Shown: one piece after another, positions 1 to 9,041 of the stretch | How positions within the stretch are numbered: position 1 is the first letter of the stretch | How the letters are laid out: each line of letters starts with the position of its first letter | Assembly (NCBI RefSeq): GCF_023652955.1 | Contig: NZ_JAKLOY010000004.1 | Coordinates: 434,001-498,000, forward strand | DNA: 64,000 nt | From: Geomonas sp. Red32 | Lineage (GTDB): Bacteria; Desulfobacterota; Desulfuromonadia; Geobacterales; Geobacteraceae | Reading direction: 5' to 3' | Translations under genes and position numbers: made by a program | Notes under the pieces: model-generated | What the model saw: only the letters and a program-made list of their open reading frames with translations | Databases searched by the model: none | What the model was told of the DNA's origin: nothing

Positions 1-1
1 C

Positions 2-181
2 AAGGATACCGCGAACCGTGCCCTGGAAATGGCGAAGAGCGCCGAGGCTGAAGCAAGGGATGCCCGCGGCGACGCCCACAAGGGAGCGGTAGCCGCCGAA
101 ACCGCCGACAAGGCCGCCAAAGAAGCCGAAAAAGCCGCCAAGAAGGCCGAGAAGATCTTCCGCCTCGAACAGAAGAAGTAA
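2..181 (+). CDS. C-terminal part of an alanine-rich coiled-coil protein (partial)
   Basis: An open frame enters from the left edge and ends at TAA 179-181. The 59 visible residues are almost entirely Ala, Lys, Glu and Asp with a heptad-like rhythm, ending in an Arg-Leu-Glu-Gln-Lys-Lys tail. This is what the C-terminus of an Lpp-like or other periplasmic coiled-coil lipoprotein looks like, but the signal region lies outside the window, so location is not shown. It lies 55 bases upstream of a lipoprotein gene on the same strand and is probably co-transcribed with it. No function can be assigned beyond a probable helical structural role. Confidence 0.6.
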   Translation, partial: KDTANRALEMAKSAEAEARDARGDAHKGAVAAETADKAAKEAEKAAKKAEKIFRLEQKK

Positions 182-236
182 CCGCAGGCCGGGGGAGCGA
201 ACGCTACCCCGGCAGCCGTGAAACAAGGAGAACGCC

Positions 237-842
237 ATGAAGAAGGTATTCCCCATTCTGCTGATCGTTGCGGTTATGGCCCTGGCCGGCTGCACGAGCC
301 TTCCGCACCGCATCGATCTCATGTACATCCCGAGCGGGCCCGTCAAGGGGGGAAGCGGCCAGATCTACCTCGCCGCTCCCAAAGGGGCCACCGCTCTCCC
401 GGGAGAACAGCTGCGCTGGGTGGTGGGTGAGATCAAGGATTCCGACGGCCGGGTGACCGACGACATAACCTCGCCGCTCGCCCCCCGCGACCAGATCACC
501 GACGCCCTCACCCAGGAACTCGAGAAGGCGGGCTACCAAGTCCTCAAGGGGGAAGCCCCGCCGGAAATAGTCTCCGGCCCCTACCTGCGGCTGAGCGACG
601 TGAAGATCGACCTCACCGAGAGCCCCTCCTGGTTCAAGGTCACCTCGTCGGCCTTGGTCTCGGCCAAGCTGGAGATCTGGCGTTCCGGCACGCTCGTCAA
701 AACCGAGCGGTATGACGCTTCGTTCGAGGAGAGCTACGCGCGGACCCAGCCCGAGGAGTTGCAGGTCCTGCTGCAGAAGGCGCTGGAAGGCGTTACCGAA
801 AAGGCGATCCCTGATGTGATCAGGAACCTCGGTTCGCAATAA
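237..842 (+). CDS. Outer-membrane or periplasmic lipoprotein of unknown function
   Basis: A 201-residue protein with a clear lipoprotein signal: basic N-terminus, hydrophobic stretch and an L-A-G-C lipobox with the acylated Cys at residue 19. The mature part is a mixed alpha/beta domain containing a run read as a possible nucleator of YajG-like folds (repeated short strands and '[14 protein letters not shown]'-like helix), but I do not recognise a named family with confidence. The ATG at 237 is preceded by an AAGGAG ribosome site. It ends 11 bases before the first DegP-type protease, so the two are probably an operon and may share an envelope-maintenance role. Confidence 0.75.
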   Translation: MKKVFPILLIVAVMALAGCTSLPHRIDLMYIPSGPVKGGSGQIYLAAPKGATALPGEQLRWVVGEIKDSDGRVTDDITSPLAPRDQITDALTQELEKAGYQVLKGEAPPEIVSGPYLRLSDVKIDLTESPSWFKVTSSALVSAKLEIWRSGTLVKTERYDASFEESYARTQPEELQVLLQKALEGVTEKAIPDVIRNLGSQ

Positions 843-853
843 GGAGAAGGTCC

Positions 854-2263
854 ATGAAATTCACCAGGTACCTTACCACGGCCGTGGCCGCGGCGGCGCT
901 CTTGATCGGCTCCGCCACGGTGACCCTGGCCGCCCTGCCGTTGGGGGAGGCGGATCACGGCGCCCCCAACTTCGCGAAGCTCGCCGAGGTACTGACCCCG
1001 GCGGTGGTCAACATCAGCACGCGGAAAAACGTCAAGCCTCAGCTCCCCAGCGGCGAACAGCAGTCACCGTCGGGAAACCCCTTCGAGGAGTTCTTCAAGC
1101 ACTTCTACGGCGACATTCCGCAGCACCGGCATGCCGAGACCAGTCTCGGCTCCGGCGTCATCATCAGCAGTGACGGGGAAATTGTCACCAACTACCACGT
1201 GGTCGCCGATGCCGACGAGATCACCGTGCGGCTTTCCGACCATCGCCACTACAAGGCGAAGGTACTGGGGAGCGACGACAAGCTCGACGTAGCAGTCCTG
1301 AAGATCGACGCCAAGGGGAACCTCCACCCGGCACCGCTGGGGGACAGCGACCTGATCCGGGTGGGTGACTGGGTGATGGCGATCGGCAACCCCTTCGGCC
1401 TGGAACGGACGGTCACCGCCGGGATCATCAGCGCCAAGGGGCGGGTGATCGGCTCCGGCCCCTACGACGACTTCCTGCAGACCGATGCCTCCATCAACCC
1501 CGGCAACTCCGGGGGCCCCCTCATCAACGGCCGCGGCGAAGTGATCGGTATCAACACCGCCATCATCGCCTCCGGCCAGGGGATCGGCTTCGCCATCCCG
1601 ATCGACATGGTGAAGTCGGTGCTCCCGCAACTGAAGGAAGGGAAAGAGATCACCCGCGGCTATCTCGGGGTGAGCGTCCAGACGGTGACCGAGGAGCTCG
1701 CGAGCTCGTTCGGGCTCGAGGAGCCGACCGGTGCGCTGGTGGCTGAGGTCAGTGCCGGTGGGCCGGCGGACAAGGCCGGGGTCAAGGCGGGCGACGTCAT
1801 CCTCACGTTCGACGGCAAGACCGTCCACGACATGACCGAGCTTCCCCGCATGGTGGCGGGAACCGCGGTGGGAAAAACCGTCCACCTCACGCTGTTGCGG
1901 GACGGGAAGAAGATCGACAAGACCGCCGTCGTCGCCCGGCTCCCCGAGGAGCGGAAGGCCACTTCCGCGGCGGCGGACCAAAGCGCCGCGGGACTCTCGG
2001 TGGAGGATCTGACCCCCGAGTATGCGCAAAGCGCGGGGATCGCCTTCCAGCCCGCGGTGGTGGTGACCGCAGTTGCCCCGGACAGTGCCGCCGAGGCGGC
2101 GGGGATCAAGGTCAACGACCTGATCCGCCAGGTAAACGGTGTGAACGTGACGACCAAGGCCGCGTACGGCCACGCCTTGGAGCGGGTTGCCAAGGGAGCG
2201 TCCGTGAGGCTCCTGCTGAAGCGGGGGGAAACCTTCCTCTTCGTTGCCTTCACCCTTCCCTAG
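854..2263 (+). CDS. DegP/HtrA (Do) family periplasmic serine protease with two PDZ domains
   Basis: A 469-residue secreted protease-chaperone that degrades or refolds damaged envelope proteins. A signal peptide ending near residue 27 exports it. The trypsin-like domain covers about 40-250 with the triad His115 (TNYHVV), Asp145 (KLDVAVLK) and Ser219 (GNSGGPL). PDZ1 is near 260-355 and PDZ2 near 385-465, the standard Do layout and length. It has a GGAG site before the ATG and sits 11 bases after the lipoprotein gene and 27 bases before a second, paralogous protease. The pair arose by duplication. Family and catalytic residues are clear; the exact DegP, DegQ or MucD equivalence cannot be settled from sequence alone. 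Confidence 0.95.
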   Translation: MKFTRYLTTAVAAAALLIGSATVTLAALPLGEADHGAPNFAKLAEVLTPAVVNISTRKNVKPQLPSGEQQSPSGNPFEEFFKHFYGDIPQHRHAETSLGSGVIISSDGEIVTNYHVVADADEITVRLSDHRHYKAKVLGSDDKLDVAVLKIDAKGNLHPAPLGDSDLIRVGDWVMAIGNPFGLERTVTAGIISAKGRVIGSGPYDDFLQTDASINPGNSGGPLINGRGEVIGINTAIIASGQGIGFAIPIDMVKSVLPQLKEGKEITRGYLGVSVQTVTEELASSFGLEEPTGALVAEVSAGGPADKAGVKAGDVILTFDGKTVHDMTELPRMVAGTAVGKTVHLTLLRDGKKIDKTAVVARLPEERKATSAAADQSAAGLSVEDLTPEYAQSAGIAFQPAVVVTAVAPDSAAEAAGIKVNDLIRQVNGVNVTTKAAYGHALERVAKGASVRLLLKRGETFLFVAFTLP

Positions 2264-2290
2264 GCCCCTTCGCTGGGACGAGGTGACAGT

Positions 2291-3709
2291 ATGAAACTCA
2301 TAACAACAACACGCCTGATCTCCCGCGGCGCCATGGTGCTCCTGGTGGCGGGCGCAACGCTGCTTGGAGGGTGCAAGAAGGACAAGCCCGCCGCCCTGCT
2401 CGCCTTCCCCCGCTCCTTCTCCGAGCTCGCGGAGAAGGTGCAGCCGGCGGTGGTTAACATCAGGAGCACCAGCACGGTCACCGTGCCGGGCGATCCCTTC
2501 CTGCACTTCTTCGGCCGCGACGGCAGCGCCCCCGGTCAGGACGACTTCTTCGGCAACTTCTTCCACGACGTCCCGGACCGGGCGGTCAAGCAGCAAAGCC
2601 TCGGCTCGGGGTTCATCATCGACCGTAACGGCTACATCATCACCAACAATCACGTGGTCGACAAGGCGGACGAGATAAAGGTGAAGCTCTCCGACGGCAG
2701 GGAATTCACCGCCAAGGTGGTGGGAAGGGACTCCAAGACCGACCTGGCGCTCATCAAGATATCCTCCACGTTCCGAGAGCTCCCGGTGCTCCCGTTGGGA
2801 GACTCCGACAAGATGCGGGTGGGGGACTGGGTGCTGGCGGTCGGCAACCCCTTCGGCCTCGAACACACGGTGACCCAGGGGATCATCAGTGCGACCGGCA
2901 GGGTGATCGGCTCGGGCCCCTACGACAACTTCCTGCAGACCGACGCCCCCATCAACCCGGGGAACAGCGGCGGACCGCTCATCAACATGCAGGGTGAGGT
3001 GATCGGCATCAACACCGCCATCATCCAGGGGGGACAGGGGATCGGGTTCGCCATCCCAAGTAACCTCGCGAAGTCGGTCAGCAGCCAGATCAGGGAGAAA
3101 GGGAAGGTGACCCGCGGCTGGCTCGGAGTCTCCATCCAGACGGTGACGCCGGAACTGGCGCAGTCGCTCGGGCTCAAGGAACCCAAGGGGGCCCTGGTCT
3201 CGTCGGTGATGACCAACAGTCCGGCAAGTGCTGCCGGGATTCACGCCGGGGACGTGGTGATCTCCTGCTACGGTCACGCCGTGGCGAACGCCAACGATCT
3301 CCCGAGGATCGTGGCCGAGGCCCCGGTCGGCAAGGAGATTGCCATCACCGTGATCAGGGACGGCGCCGAGCTCCCCCTGCGGGTAACACTAAAGGACGCC
3401 TCGCAGGCGGCTGAAGCCCGGGGAACGCTCTCCTCGCAGGCCGATCTCGGCGTCACCGTCAAGCCTCTCGACCACCGGCGGGCGGCGCGCAACGGGATCG
3501 CCAAAGGGCACGGCGTGGTGGTCGCCGCTGTGGACGAGGACGGTCCTGCCGGAGCGGCCGGGATCCGCCCGGGAGACGTCATCCTCGAGGTGAACCGGAA
3601 ACCGATCCGCGGGGTGCAGGACTTCCTGGACGCCCTCTCCGCCGGGCGGACACCGCTCCTCATCCTGCTGCAACGCGGCGGAACCACCTTCTTCGTGACC
3701 GTCGGATGA
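2291..3709 (+). CDS. DegP/HtrA family serine protease, lipoprotein-anchored paralogue
   Basis: A 472-residue paralogue of the upstream protease with the same trypsin plus PDZ-PDZ architecture. The triad reads His121 (TNNHVV), Asp151 (KTDLALIK) and Ser226 (GNSGGPL). Unlike its neighbour it begins with a lipoprotein signal: a hydrophobic stretch followed by L-G-G-C, lipid-modified Cys at residue 28, then Lys-Lys-Asp. It is therefore expected to be membrane-tethered rather than soluble. The Asp-Lys following the Cys could affect retention in the inner membrane, but Lol rules outside Enterobacteria are uncertain. The gene ends the operon and a terminator hairpin follows at 3739. Confidence 0.93.
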   Translation: MKLITTTRLISRGAMVLLVAGATLLGGCKKDKPAALLAFPRSFSELAEKVQPAVVNIRSTSTVTVPGDPFLHFFGRDGSAPGQDDFFGNFFHDVPDRAVKQQSLGSGFIIDRNGYIITNNHVVDKADEIKVKLSDGREFTAKVVGRDSKTDLALIKISSTFRELPVLPLGDSDKMRVGDWVLAVGNPFGLEHTVTQGIISATGRVIGSGPYDNFLQTDAPINPGNSGGPLINMQGEVIGINTAIIQGGQGIGFAIPSNLAKSVSSQIREKGKVTRGWLGVSIQTVTPELAQSLGLKEPKGALVSSVMTNSPASAAGIHAGDVVISCYGHAVANANDLPRIVAEAPVGKEIAITVIRDGAELPLRVTLKDASQAAEARGTLSSQADLGVTVKPLDHRRAARNGIAKGHGVVVAAVDEDGPAGAAGIRPGDVILEVNRKPIRGVQDFLDALSAGRTPLLILLQRGGTTFFVTVG

Positions 3710-3738
3710 CCGAGGGGCAGCTCCCGCGGCAATAAAAA

Positions 3739-3768
3739 AAAGGCACCCCGTTTCGGCAGAGTGCCTTT
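3739..3768 (+). terminator. Rho-independent terminator after the protease operon
   Basis: The arms AAAGGCAC (3739-3746) and GTGCCTTT (3761-3768) pair perfectly around a short loop. The A-run before and T-containing tail after suit termination in either direction. It lies 30 bases after the second protease stop. Confidence 0.8.
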
Positions 3769-3873
3769 CGTCTCCCCCCCCCACTTTTAGCCTATTTAAG
3801 TTTCCGCACCTGAACAATACCTCACCCTAACCGGTTACGCCCCGGGCTTAAAACGGAATTAACACAAATAAGC

Positions 3874-3901
3874 TCAAGTCATTACCTCGCAAAGCCGATA
3901 G
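3874..3901 (+). promoter_or_regulatory. Sigma-28 (FliA) promoter of the chemoreceptor gene
   Basis: TCAAG at 3874-3878 and GCCGATAG at 3894-3901 match the -35 and -10 of flagellar sigma-28 promoters (E. coli TAAAGTTT-N11-GCCGATAA; the Pseudomonas form has TCAAG). Spacing is 15 bases between the -35 core and the -10 octamer, about one base longer than ideal. It lies about 70 bases upstream of the chemoreceptor ATG at 3974, the expected class of target. Confidence 0.7.
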
Positions 3902-3973
3902 GCCCAATTACTTGAGATCATTCCGGCTTTTTTACGCACACATTGTAGTGCATCCCACAGTTGCGAGGTAAAC

Positions 3974-6304
3974 ATGAATTGGTTCACTAATGCGAAGGTC
4001 AGCACCAAAATCATCTCCGGCTTTGTTGTGCTATCAGTCATCACGCTCGCGATTGGAGCAATGGGACTCAAGAACATGCACACAATCAACGTCCTTTCCG
4101 ACAACATGTATCAAAAAGAGATGCAGGGTCTCTCGTTCATAAAGCAGGCGAACATCGACCTTCTCTATGTAGTGCGCGCCGAGAAGAACTTCATCATGTC
4201 TACCACCAAAGAGGAGAGGGAGCGTTACGCCGCCAACGAAGCAAAGTACAAAGTCATGCTCAAGCAGGATGTCGACAACGCCCGCCCCCTCTTCTACACC
4301 GAGAAGGGTAAAGAACTGATGAAGAAGTTCGACGCCGGCCTGGCCGACTGGGAGAAGGCCCACCAGAAGGTCATGGACACCGCTGCCAACGAACCGCTGG
4401 CCCAGGCCAAGGTATCGACCGCACTCTCTTTTGGAGAAGCCCGGCAGAAAGTCAACGTCATCGACGAGTTAGTCGCCGGCCTCAGCAAGGTCAAAGAGGC
4501 CAACGGCAAAAAGGCCAACGACGACATAAACTCCATCTATCACACGAGCTTTATTTCCATGGCCGTCTTCATCGGCATCGGGATCGCGATCGGTATGGCC
4601 CTCGGCGTCTTCATTTCCCGCATGATCAGCCGCGCGCTCGCCAAAGGGGTCGATGTTGCCAACCGCCTGGCCCAGGGCGATCTCACCGCAACCATCGGGG
4701 AGACCAGTCACGACGAAACCGGACAGCTGCTGGCCGCCATGCAGACCATGGTGGACAGCATCAAGGCACTGGTCGCCGACAGCATGTCGCTTTCCAGGGC
4801 GGCGGTGGCAGGAAAGCTTGCCACCCGCGCCGACGCAAGCAAGCACCAAGGGTCGTATCGCGAAGTCATCGAAGGGGTAAACGGGACTCTCGACGCCGTG
4901 GTCGGGCCTTTGAACGTGGCGGCCGACTACATGGACCGCATTTCCAAAGGGGATGTACCTCCCAAGATCGCCGACGAATACCGGGGAGACTTCAACGAGA
5001 TCAAAAACAGCCTTAACCGCTGCATTGACAACGTCAACGCCCTGATCGCCGACGCCAATCTGCTGGCCGAGGCCGCGAAGGAAGGGGCACTGGCCACCCG
5101 CGCCGATGCCGGCCGCCATCACGGCGATTTCCGCAAGATCATAGCCGGGGTAAACGCTACCCTCGATGCGGTCATCGGTCCGCTCAACGTGGCGGCCTCC
5201 TACGTGGAGCGGATTTCCAAGGGGGACATGCCCGATCAGATCCAGGACGCGTACAAGGGAGACTTCAACGCCATCAAGAACAACCTGAACCTGCTGATCG
5301 GCGCCACCAACGAGATCACCGCCGCAGCCAAAGAGGTTGCCGCCGGTAACCTTACCGTCAAGCTGACGGCACGCTCCGCCAACGACCAGTTGATGCAGGC
5401 CCTCTCGGCCATGGTCGAAAAGCTCCGCATGGTCGTCCAGGAGGTCAAGGCTGCCGCCGACAACGTCGCCACCGGAAGCCAGCAGATGTCTTCGAGTGCC
5501 GAGCAGATGTCCCAGGGGGCGACGGAACAGGCAGCGGCGGCAGAGGAGGCATCCTCCGCCATGGAGGAGATGTCGGCCAATATCAGGCAGAGTGCCGACA
5601 ACGCAATGCAGACGGAAACCATCGCGGTGAAGTCCGCTACCGACGCCCGCGAGGGAGGCAAAGCAGTTTCCCGGACGGTCGACGCCATGAAGGACATCGC
5701 AGGAAAGATCTCGATCATCGAGGAGATCGCCCGCCAGACCAACCTGCTCGCCTTGAACGCCGCCATCGAGGCGGCCCGCGCCGGGGAACATGGGAAGGGG
5801 TTCGCGGTGGTGGCCAGCGAAGTGAGAAAGCTCGCCGAAAGGTCGCAAAAGGCCGCTTCCGAAATCTCCGATCTCTCGTCCTCGAGCGTCGAAGTCGCCG
5901 AAAGGGCTGGGGACATGCTTTCCAGGATGCTCCCGGACATCCAGAGGACGGCCGAACTTGTCCAGGAGATCTCGGCCTCCTCGAAGGAGCAGGATTCCGG
6001 TTCCGAACAGATCAACAAGGCCATTCAGCAGCTGGACCAGGTAATCCAGCAAAACGCCTCCTCCGCCGAGCAGATGTCGGCCACCGCCGAGGAGCTCGCC
6101 ACCCAATCGGAGCAGTTGCAGGATACCATCGGCTTCTTCAACATCGGGGACTCCACAACCGGAAGCGGCGCGGCCTCCCCGGTCAGGGTTTCCCACCGCC
6201 CTGCCCCGCAGAAAACCGCGGCGGCCAAGCCCAAGCCGAAGAGGGTACTTACCCACGGTGCCAACCTGGAGCTGACGGGAGACGAGCAGTTCCAAAGCTA
6301 CTGA
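3974..6304 (+). CDS. Methyl-accepting chemotaxis protein with multiple HAMP-type repeats
   Basis: A 776-residue transmembrane chemoreceptor. TM1 is near residues 10-32, a four-helix-bundle-type sensory region covers about 35-185, and TM2 is near 190-216. After it comes a HAMP domain, then two near-identical segments of about 90 residues (each with 'NVAA.Y..RISKGD.P' and 'LATRADA..H.G.(Y/F)R' motifs), then a further HAMP-like segment. The MCP signalling domain follows, with the conserved hairpin tip containing [20 protein letters not shown]. The internal repeats resemble poly-HAMP receptors. There is no CheR-binding pentapeptide at the C-terminus; it ends in a Pro/Lys-rich tail. Transcribed alone between a sigma-28 promoter and a terminator. 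The ligand is unknown. Confidence 0.93.
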   Translation: MNWFTNAKVSTKIISGFVVLSVITLAIGAMGLKNMHTINVLSDNMYQKEMQGLSFIKQANIDLLYVVRAEKNFIMSTTKEERERYAANEAKYKVMLKQDVDNARPLFYTEKGKELMKKFDAGLADWEKAHQKVMDTAANEPLAQAKVSTALSFGEARQKVNVIDELVAGLSKVKEANGKKANDDINSIYHTSFISMAVFIGIGIAIGMALGVFISRMISRALAKGVDVANRLAQGDLTATIGETSHDETGQLLAAMQTMVDSIKALVADSMSLSRAAVAGKLATRADASKHQGSYREVIEGVNGTLDAVVGPLNVAADYMDRISKGDVPPKIADEYRGDFNEIKNSLNRCIDNVNALIADANLLAEAAKEGALATRADAGRHHGDFRKIIAGVNATLDAVIGPLNVAASYVERISKGDMPDQIQDAYKGDFNAIKNNLNLLIGATNEITAAAKEVAAGNLTVKLTARSANDQLMQALSAMVEKLRMVVQEVKAAADNVATGSQQMSSSAEQMSQGATEQAAAAEEASSAMEEMSANIRQSADNAMQTETIAVKSATDAREGGKAVSRTVDAMKDIAGKISIIEEIARQTNLLALNAAIEAARAGEHGKGFAVVASEVRKLAERSQKAASEISDLSSSSVEVAERAGDMLSRMLPDIQRTAELVQEISASSKEQDSGSEQINKAIQQLDQVIQQNASSAEQMSATAEELATQSEQLQDTIGFFNIGDSTTGSGAASPVRVSHRPAPQKTAAAKPKPKRVLTHGANLELTGDEQFQSY

Positions 6305-6330
6305 GTTCCCACCTTTCCCTGCGTAAAACA

Positions 6331-6364
6331 AAAAGGCACCCGGGCCGAAGCCGGGTGCCTTTTT
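6331..6364 (+). terminator. Terminator between convergent chemoreceptor and alarmone-synthetase genes
   Basis: The arms AAAAGGCACCCGG (6331-6343) and CCGGGTGCCTTTT (6352-6364) form a long perfect stem ending in a T-run, with an A-run on the opposite side. It can serve both converging genes. Near-identical stems recur at 14219, 31133 and 33715. Confidence 0.88.
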
Positions 6365-6417
6365 GATTTCAGTATCAGCCCAATGTGGAAGGCCTCGATT
6401 CCGCCGCGCCGGCGGAC

Positions 6418-7500
6418 TCAGGCCGGAGTTTCCCTGGATGCCTTCAGCCACGCCGCGAAACGCTCCCTGGTCCCCTTGTAGAGGATGGGGCCGAACGCTT
6501 TCTGATCGTAAAGGTACAGACAGTGCCGTATGGAGGTGAAAGGGCCGAAAGTCTTTTCGGGGTTCCCGGCCAGGAACCAGTCGCGGTAATCCCTTACCAC
6601 CTTCCAGTTCTCGTTGAGACACCTATGCAGATCCGATTTCTTGAAACCATTCTGCAGCTCCAGGATGTCCTGGACAAAGGTGTCGACCTTGTCCGCCTCG
6701 AATTCGGAATCCCGGAAGAAATGCCCGGCCACTCGCAGGAAGTTAAAGGCGTTGACGATTTTTCCGCTGGCGGCCGCCGCCGTCTGCCCCGCCGTGTCAG
6801 GGGCGGCATCGGGAGGGTCGCTGACCGGTGCTACCGTCGCCTGCAGCAGCAGTTCCGTGGTGGCATTGCGGATTTCCTGGAATTCCCGGTCGGCCAGCTC
6901 GAAGAGCGCCGAAAGAACGGTGATTCTCCGCTTGAGATCGGTGGGGATCGATTTCTTGTACTTGATCTTGTGATCCAGCACGCTCCAGGCATCCTGGACC
7001 ATGGACCGGATCTGCACTTCGCAGGAGAAATCGCGGCACGCCTGGTACTTCGTCAGGGCGGCCATCTCGTCGTTCAGGGCCAGGTCCAGGTGCAGCCCCT
7101 TATAGCCGAAGGAATCCTCGGTGCTCTCCACCGCGGATATCTTGTCGGTGACCTCGAGAACCTTGAAGTGGCGCTGCAACACCTCGGAGACCGCCGAGAT
7201 CTGGTCCTTGTAGAGGCAGACGATGCGGACGCCGATCAGGTCGGTGATGAAATCCTTGATCTGGTACGGTTGCTCCCCGGCTTCGAGCTTCATCAGGTAT
7301 TTGCGGTTAAATTTCCTGATGCACTCCTCTTTGTCCTTGACCCGGCCTTCTATTTTCGTCACCTCGCCCACGTCCAGCCGGTTGAGCAGCGAAGAGATGA
7401 TGCGGATGTAGGCGCTCCTGGCATCGGCGAATCTTTTGCGATCGCTATCGTAGAATTTCCTGAAGGCCTTTTTTTCCGCCTCGAAATCGAGAGAGGGCAT
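6418..7500 (-). CDS. RelA/SpoT-domain nucleotide pyrophosphokinase-like protein (small alarmone synthetase type)
   Basis: A 360-residue cytosolic protein with a RelA/SpoT synthetase domain near residues 45-190: 'IKDFITDLIGVRIVCLYKD', 'SFGYKGLHLDL' and 'CEVQIRSMVQDAWSVLDH' correspond to the ITDLIG-R, GY-SLH and E-QIRT signatures that bind ATP and GTP. There is no HD hydrolase, TGS or ACT domain, so it is a stand-alone synthetase. The C-terminal 150 residues are helical with no recognised domain. Known members make (p)ppGpp, and some act as toxins that modify other nucleotides or tRNA; which applies here is unknown. It is monocistronic, and no partner antitoxin gene is obvious, as the next gene is a DUF3553 protein 260 bases away. 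Confidence 0.85.
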   Translation of the reverse strand: MPSLDFEAEKKAFRKFYDSDRKRFADARSAYIRIISSLLNRLDVGEVTKIEGRVKDKEECIRKFNRKYLMKLEAGEQPYQIKDFITDLIGVRIVCLYKDQISAVSEVLQRHFKVLEVTDKISAVESTEDSFGYKGLHLDLALNDEMAALTKYQACRDFSCEVQIRSMVQDAWSVLDHKIKYKKSIPTDLKRRITVLSALFELADREFQEIRNATTELLLQATVAPVSDPPDAAPDTAGQTAAAASGKIVNAFNFLRVAGHFFRDSEFEADKVDTFVQDILELQNGFKKSDLHRCLNENWKVVRDYRDWFLAGNPEKTFGPFTSIRHCLYLYDQKAFGPILYKGTRERFAAWLKASRETPA

Positions 7501-7759
7501 GATCGTATCCGTTTTTTACTTGGTGTGGCCGGCGTTCTTTAGGTTTAGGACTTCCGGGAAGGAGGGGTCATCGGGTCGAGGCTTCGGCGTGAAGGGGCGG
7601 GGGACGGCAAAGGTGCAGAGAGGTAAGGGGGAAAGATCCGGACCGGGGCGGCAGCGGCCTTCACCGCGGCGGCAAGGGCGGGGAGGGATAGGAAGCCGTT
7701 GTCCGGACCGGATGGGACCGGCGCGGAGCCACGCCCGGCAATGCCGGCGCGCAGCGCGT

Positions 7760-8020
7760 TCACTGCTTGCTTTTCCGCCCCTTGGAAACTGCCTTGACGC
7801 CCTTTTTTGCGGCAACCAGGGGTGCTACTTCGGGAACTACAGGGTGGTAGGAACTGTGCGCCGCGGGAACCAGGTCGTCGAAATGGGAGCAGGCAATCTT
7901 GCGGGTGGTCCCGTCGTTGAACAGGATGGACACCCGGTCGATAGTTGCCTCGACCACCTTGCCAACGCCCCATTCGGTCGCTATGGCATGGGTTACTACG
8001 TCTCCTTGCTTGACGGACAT
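7760..8020 (-). CDS. DUF3553 family small protein
   Basis: An 86-residue protein whose first 55 residues match the DUF3553 pattern: a small beta-barrel-like module with 'GDVV.H....WGVGKV' followed by 'ILFNDG..RKI'. The last 30 residues are Ala/Lys-rich and end in a basic tail, which may contact nucleic acid or be disordered. The start is supported by a purine-rich site upstream of the ATG at 8020. Related modules are found fused to UvrD-like helicases and transcription-repair factors, so a nucleic-acid role is possible, but that is inference. It appears to be transcribed on its own. Confidence 0.75.
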   Translation of the reverse strand: MSVKQGDVVTHAIATEWGVGKVVEATIDRVSILFNDGTTRKIACSHFDDLVPAAHSSYHPVVPEVAPLVAAKKGVKAVSKGRKSKQ

Positions 8021-8129
8021 ATCGGTCTCCTCTGAGTCCTGTAAAGCAAGGCCTCAGGTAATGCCTTGGCCCCGGAGGTGCCTCCGAAACGGGCTGGAGG
8101 GTCCGGGCTGGGGGAGGGATGCAGAAAAG

Positions 8130-8158
8130 GCACGAGGCCCTGAAGACAGGGCCTCGTC
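8130..8158 (-). terminator. Terminator of the cold-shock gene
   Basis: The stem ACGAGGCCCT/AGGGCCTCGT (8132-8141 with 8148-8157) is perfect, and on the minus strand is followed by GCCTTTTC. It lies about 57 bases past the stop of the cold-shock gene. Confidence 0.82.
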
Positions 8159-8214
8159 CAATGGCGAAGCTACTGACCGGCTGCGGGATCACCGGGCCGG
8201 ACAGCGTACGAGAA

Positions 8215-8415
8215 CTAGACCTTTTTCACGTTGGCGGCCTGGAGACCTTTCGGTCCCTTGACCACATCGAACGTCACCCTATCGCCTTCGACCAGCGATT
8301 TGAAGCCGTCGCCGCTGATGGCGGAGAAGTGGCAAAATACGTCCTCGCCGCTTTCCTGTTCGAGGAAACCAAACCCTTTGCTGTCGTTAAACCATTTCAC
8401 CGTTCCGTTTGCCAT
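8215..8415 (-). CDS. CspA-family cold-shock protein
   Basis: A 66-residue protein, the usual length for a bacterial cold-shock domain. It starts [17 protein letters not shown], has RNP1 (KGFGF) and RNP2-like (DVFCHFSAI) motifs and ends AANVKKV. It binds single-stranded RNA or DNA and melts mRNA structure. The longer open frame upstream (to 8709) is not credible because the family starts at this ATG and a purine-rich ribosome site precedes it. The AT-rich stretch of roughly 150 bases before the gene is consistent with a long structured leader as in other csp genes. Confidence 0.95.
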   Translation of the reverse strand: MANGTVKWFNDSKGFGFLEQESGEDVFCHFSAISGDGFKSLVEGDRVTFDVVKGPKGLQAANVKKV

Positions 8416-8767
8416 GTCTTTCTTTCTCCGAGTATTTCCGCTGTTTTTATCCGGAATCTTTCCGGATCTATTATGGTTTAACAGCTTAATGCCCGTAATG
8501 CAAGCCTTTATAATTTGGATGCTAGGCAAAACAAACGGCACGCCGCATACTTTTTGCAGCAAACTCCCCGGCAAAACCAGTGGGAACGAGAGGTATAATG
8601 AGTCCAAACAGCTGGTTACCAGCTGCCAGAGACTCGAATCTCCCGGATCGCCCCGGCATAAAACCATAAAACCATCAATCTGCTTGCTATTAAATATATA
8701 CGCAGGCACTATGGAAACGATTTTTGAACGGCAAACAGCGGAGAACGACCGGCTCCGAGGAGATCAC

Positions 8768-8923
8768 ATGGCCAAGCCCAACTTCAAATTCCAAAAACGC
8801 CAGAAAGAGTTGGATAAAAAGAAGAAGCAGGAAGAAAAACAGCAGCGCAAACAGGAGAGGGCTGCGTCCTCGCTCGAAGAGGAACCGGGCGCCGAGGAAG
8901 AAGGCGAATCGGAAACCGAGTAA
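8768..8923 (+). CDS. Small highly charged basic/acidic protein
   Basis: A 51-residue protein beginning MAKPNFKFQKRQKELDKKKK, followed by a Glu/Gln/Arg stretch and an acidic tail ending in ESETE. The ATG at 8768 is chosen because a GAGGAG site lies 8 bases upstream and the protein is sharply bipolar from this point; a longer frame starting upstream has no similar support. Small K/E-rich proteins of this kind occur widely in Geobacter relatives, with no known function. It is probably a soluble, largely helical or disordered polypeptide. Confidence 0.7.
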   Translation: MAKPNFKFQKRQKELDKKKKQEEKQQRKQERAASSLEEEPGAEEEGESETE

Positions 8924-9041
8924 CGCCCGACCCAAATGCCGCCAGCGGGCGGTTAACGTACCAGGACATATCCGGCGACGGACAATTTGCAGACGCCACG
9001 AAAGCGATCCGGAAACGGCAGATTGAGGAAGAAGGGGAGCC

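Noticed and set aside
1064-3277. A 737-codon open frame on the minus strand across the two protease genes
   Set aside because: It is a shadow of the duplicated GC-rich protease genes, with no ribosome site or recognisable domains.
3873-3916. CTCAAGT/ACTTGAG inverted arms with CGCAAAGCC between them, first read as a partial GEMM riboswitch
   Set aside because: The second GEMM half (GCCGGGTTACCGA) is absent, and the elements are better explained as a sigma-28 promoter (TCAAG and GCCGATAG).
4469-6622. A 717-codon minus-strand open frame across the chemoreceptor gene
   Set aside because: It is antisense to a clear receptor gene and crosses a terminator; no domain evidence.
8609-8625. Perfect palindrome CAGCTGGT-T-ACCAGCTG upstream of the cold-shock gene
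   Set aside because: Possibly an operator or leader hairpin, but there is nothing to tie it to a regulator, and a nearby tRNA-like T-loop does not fold into a cloverleaf.
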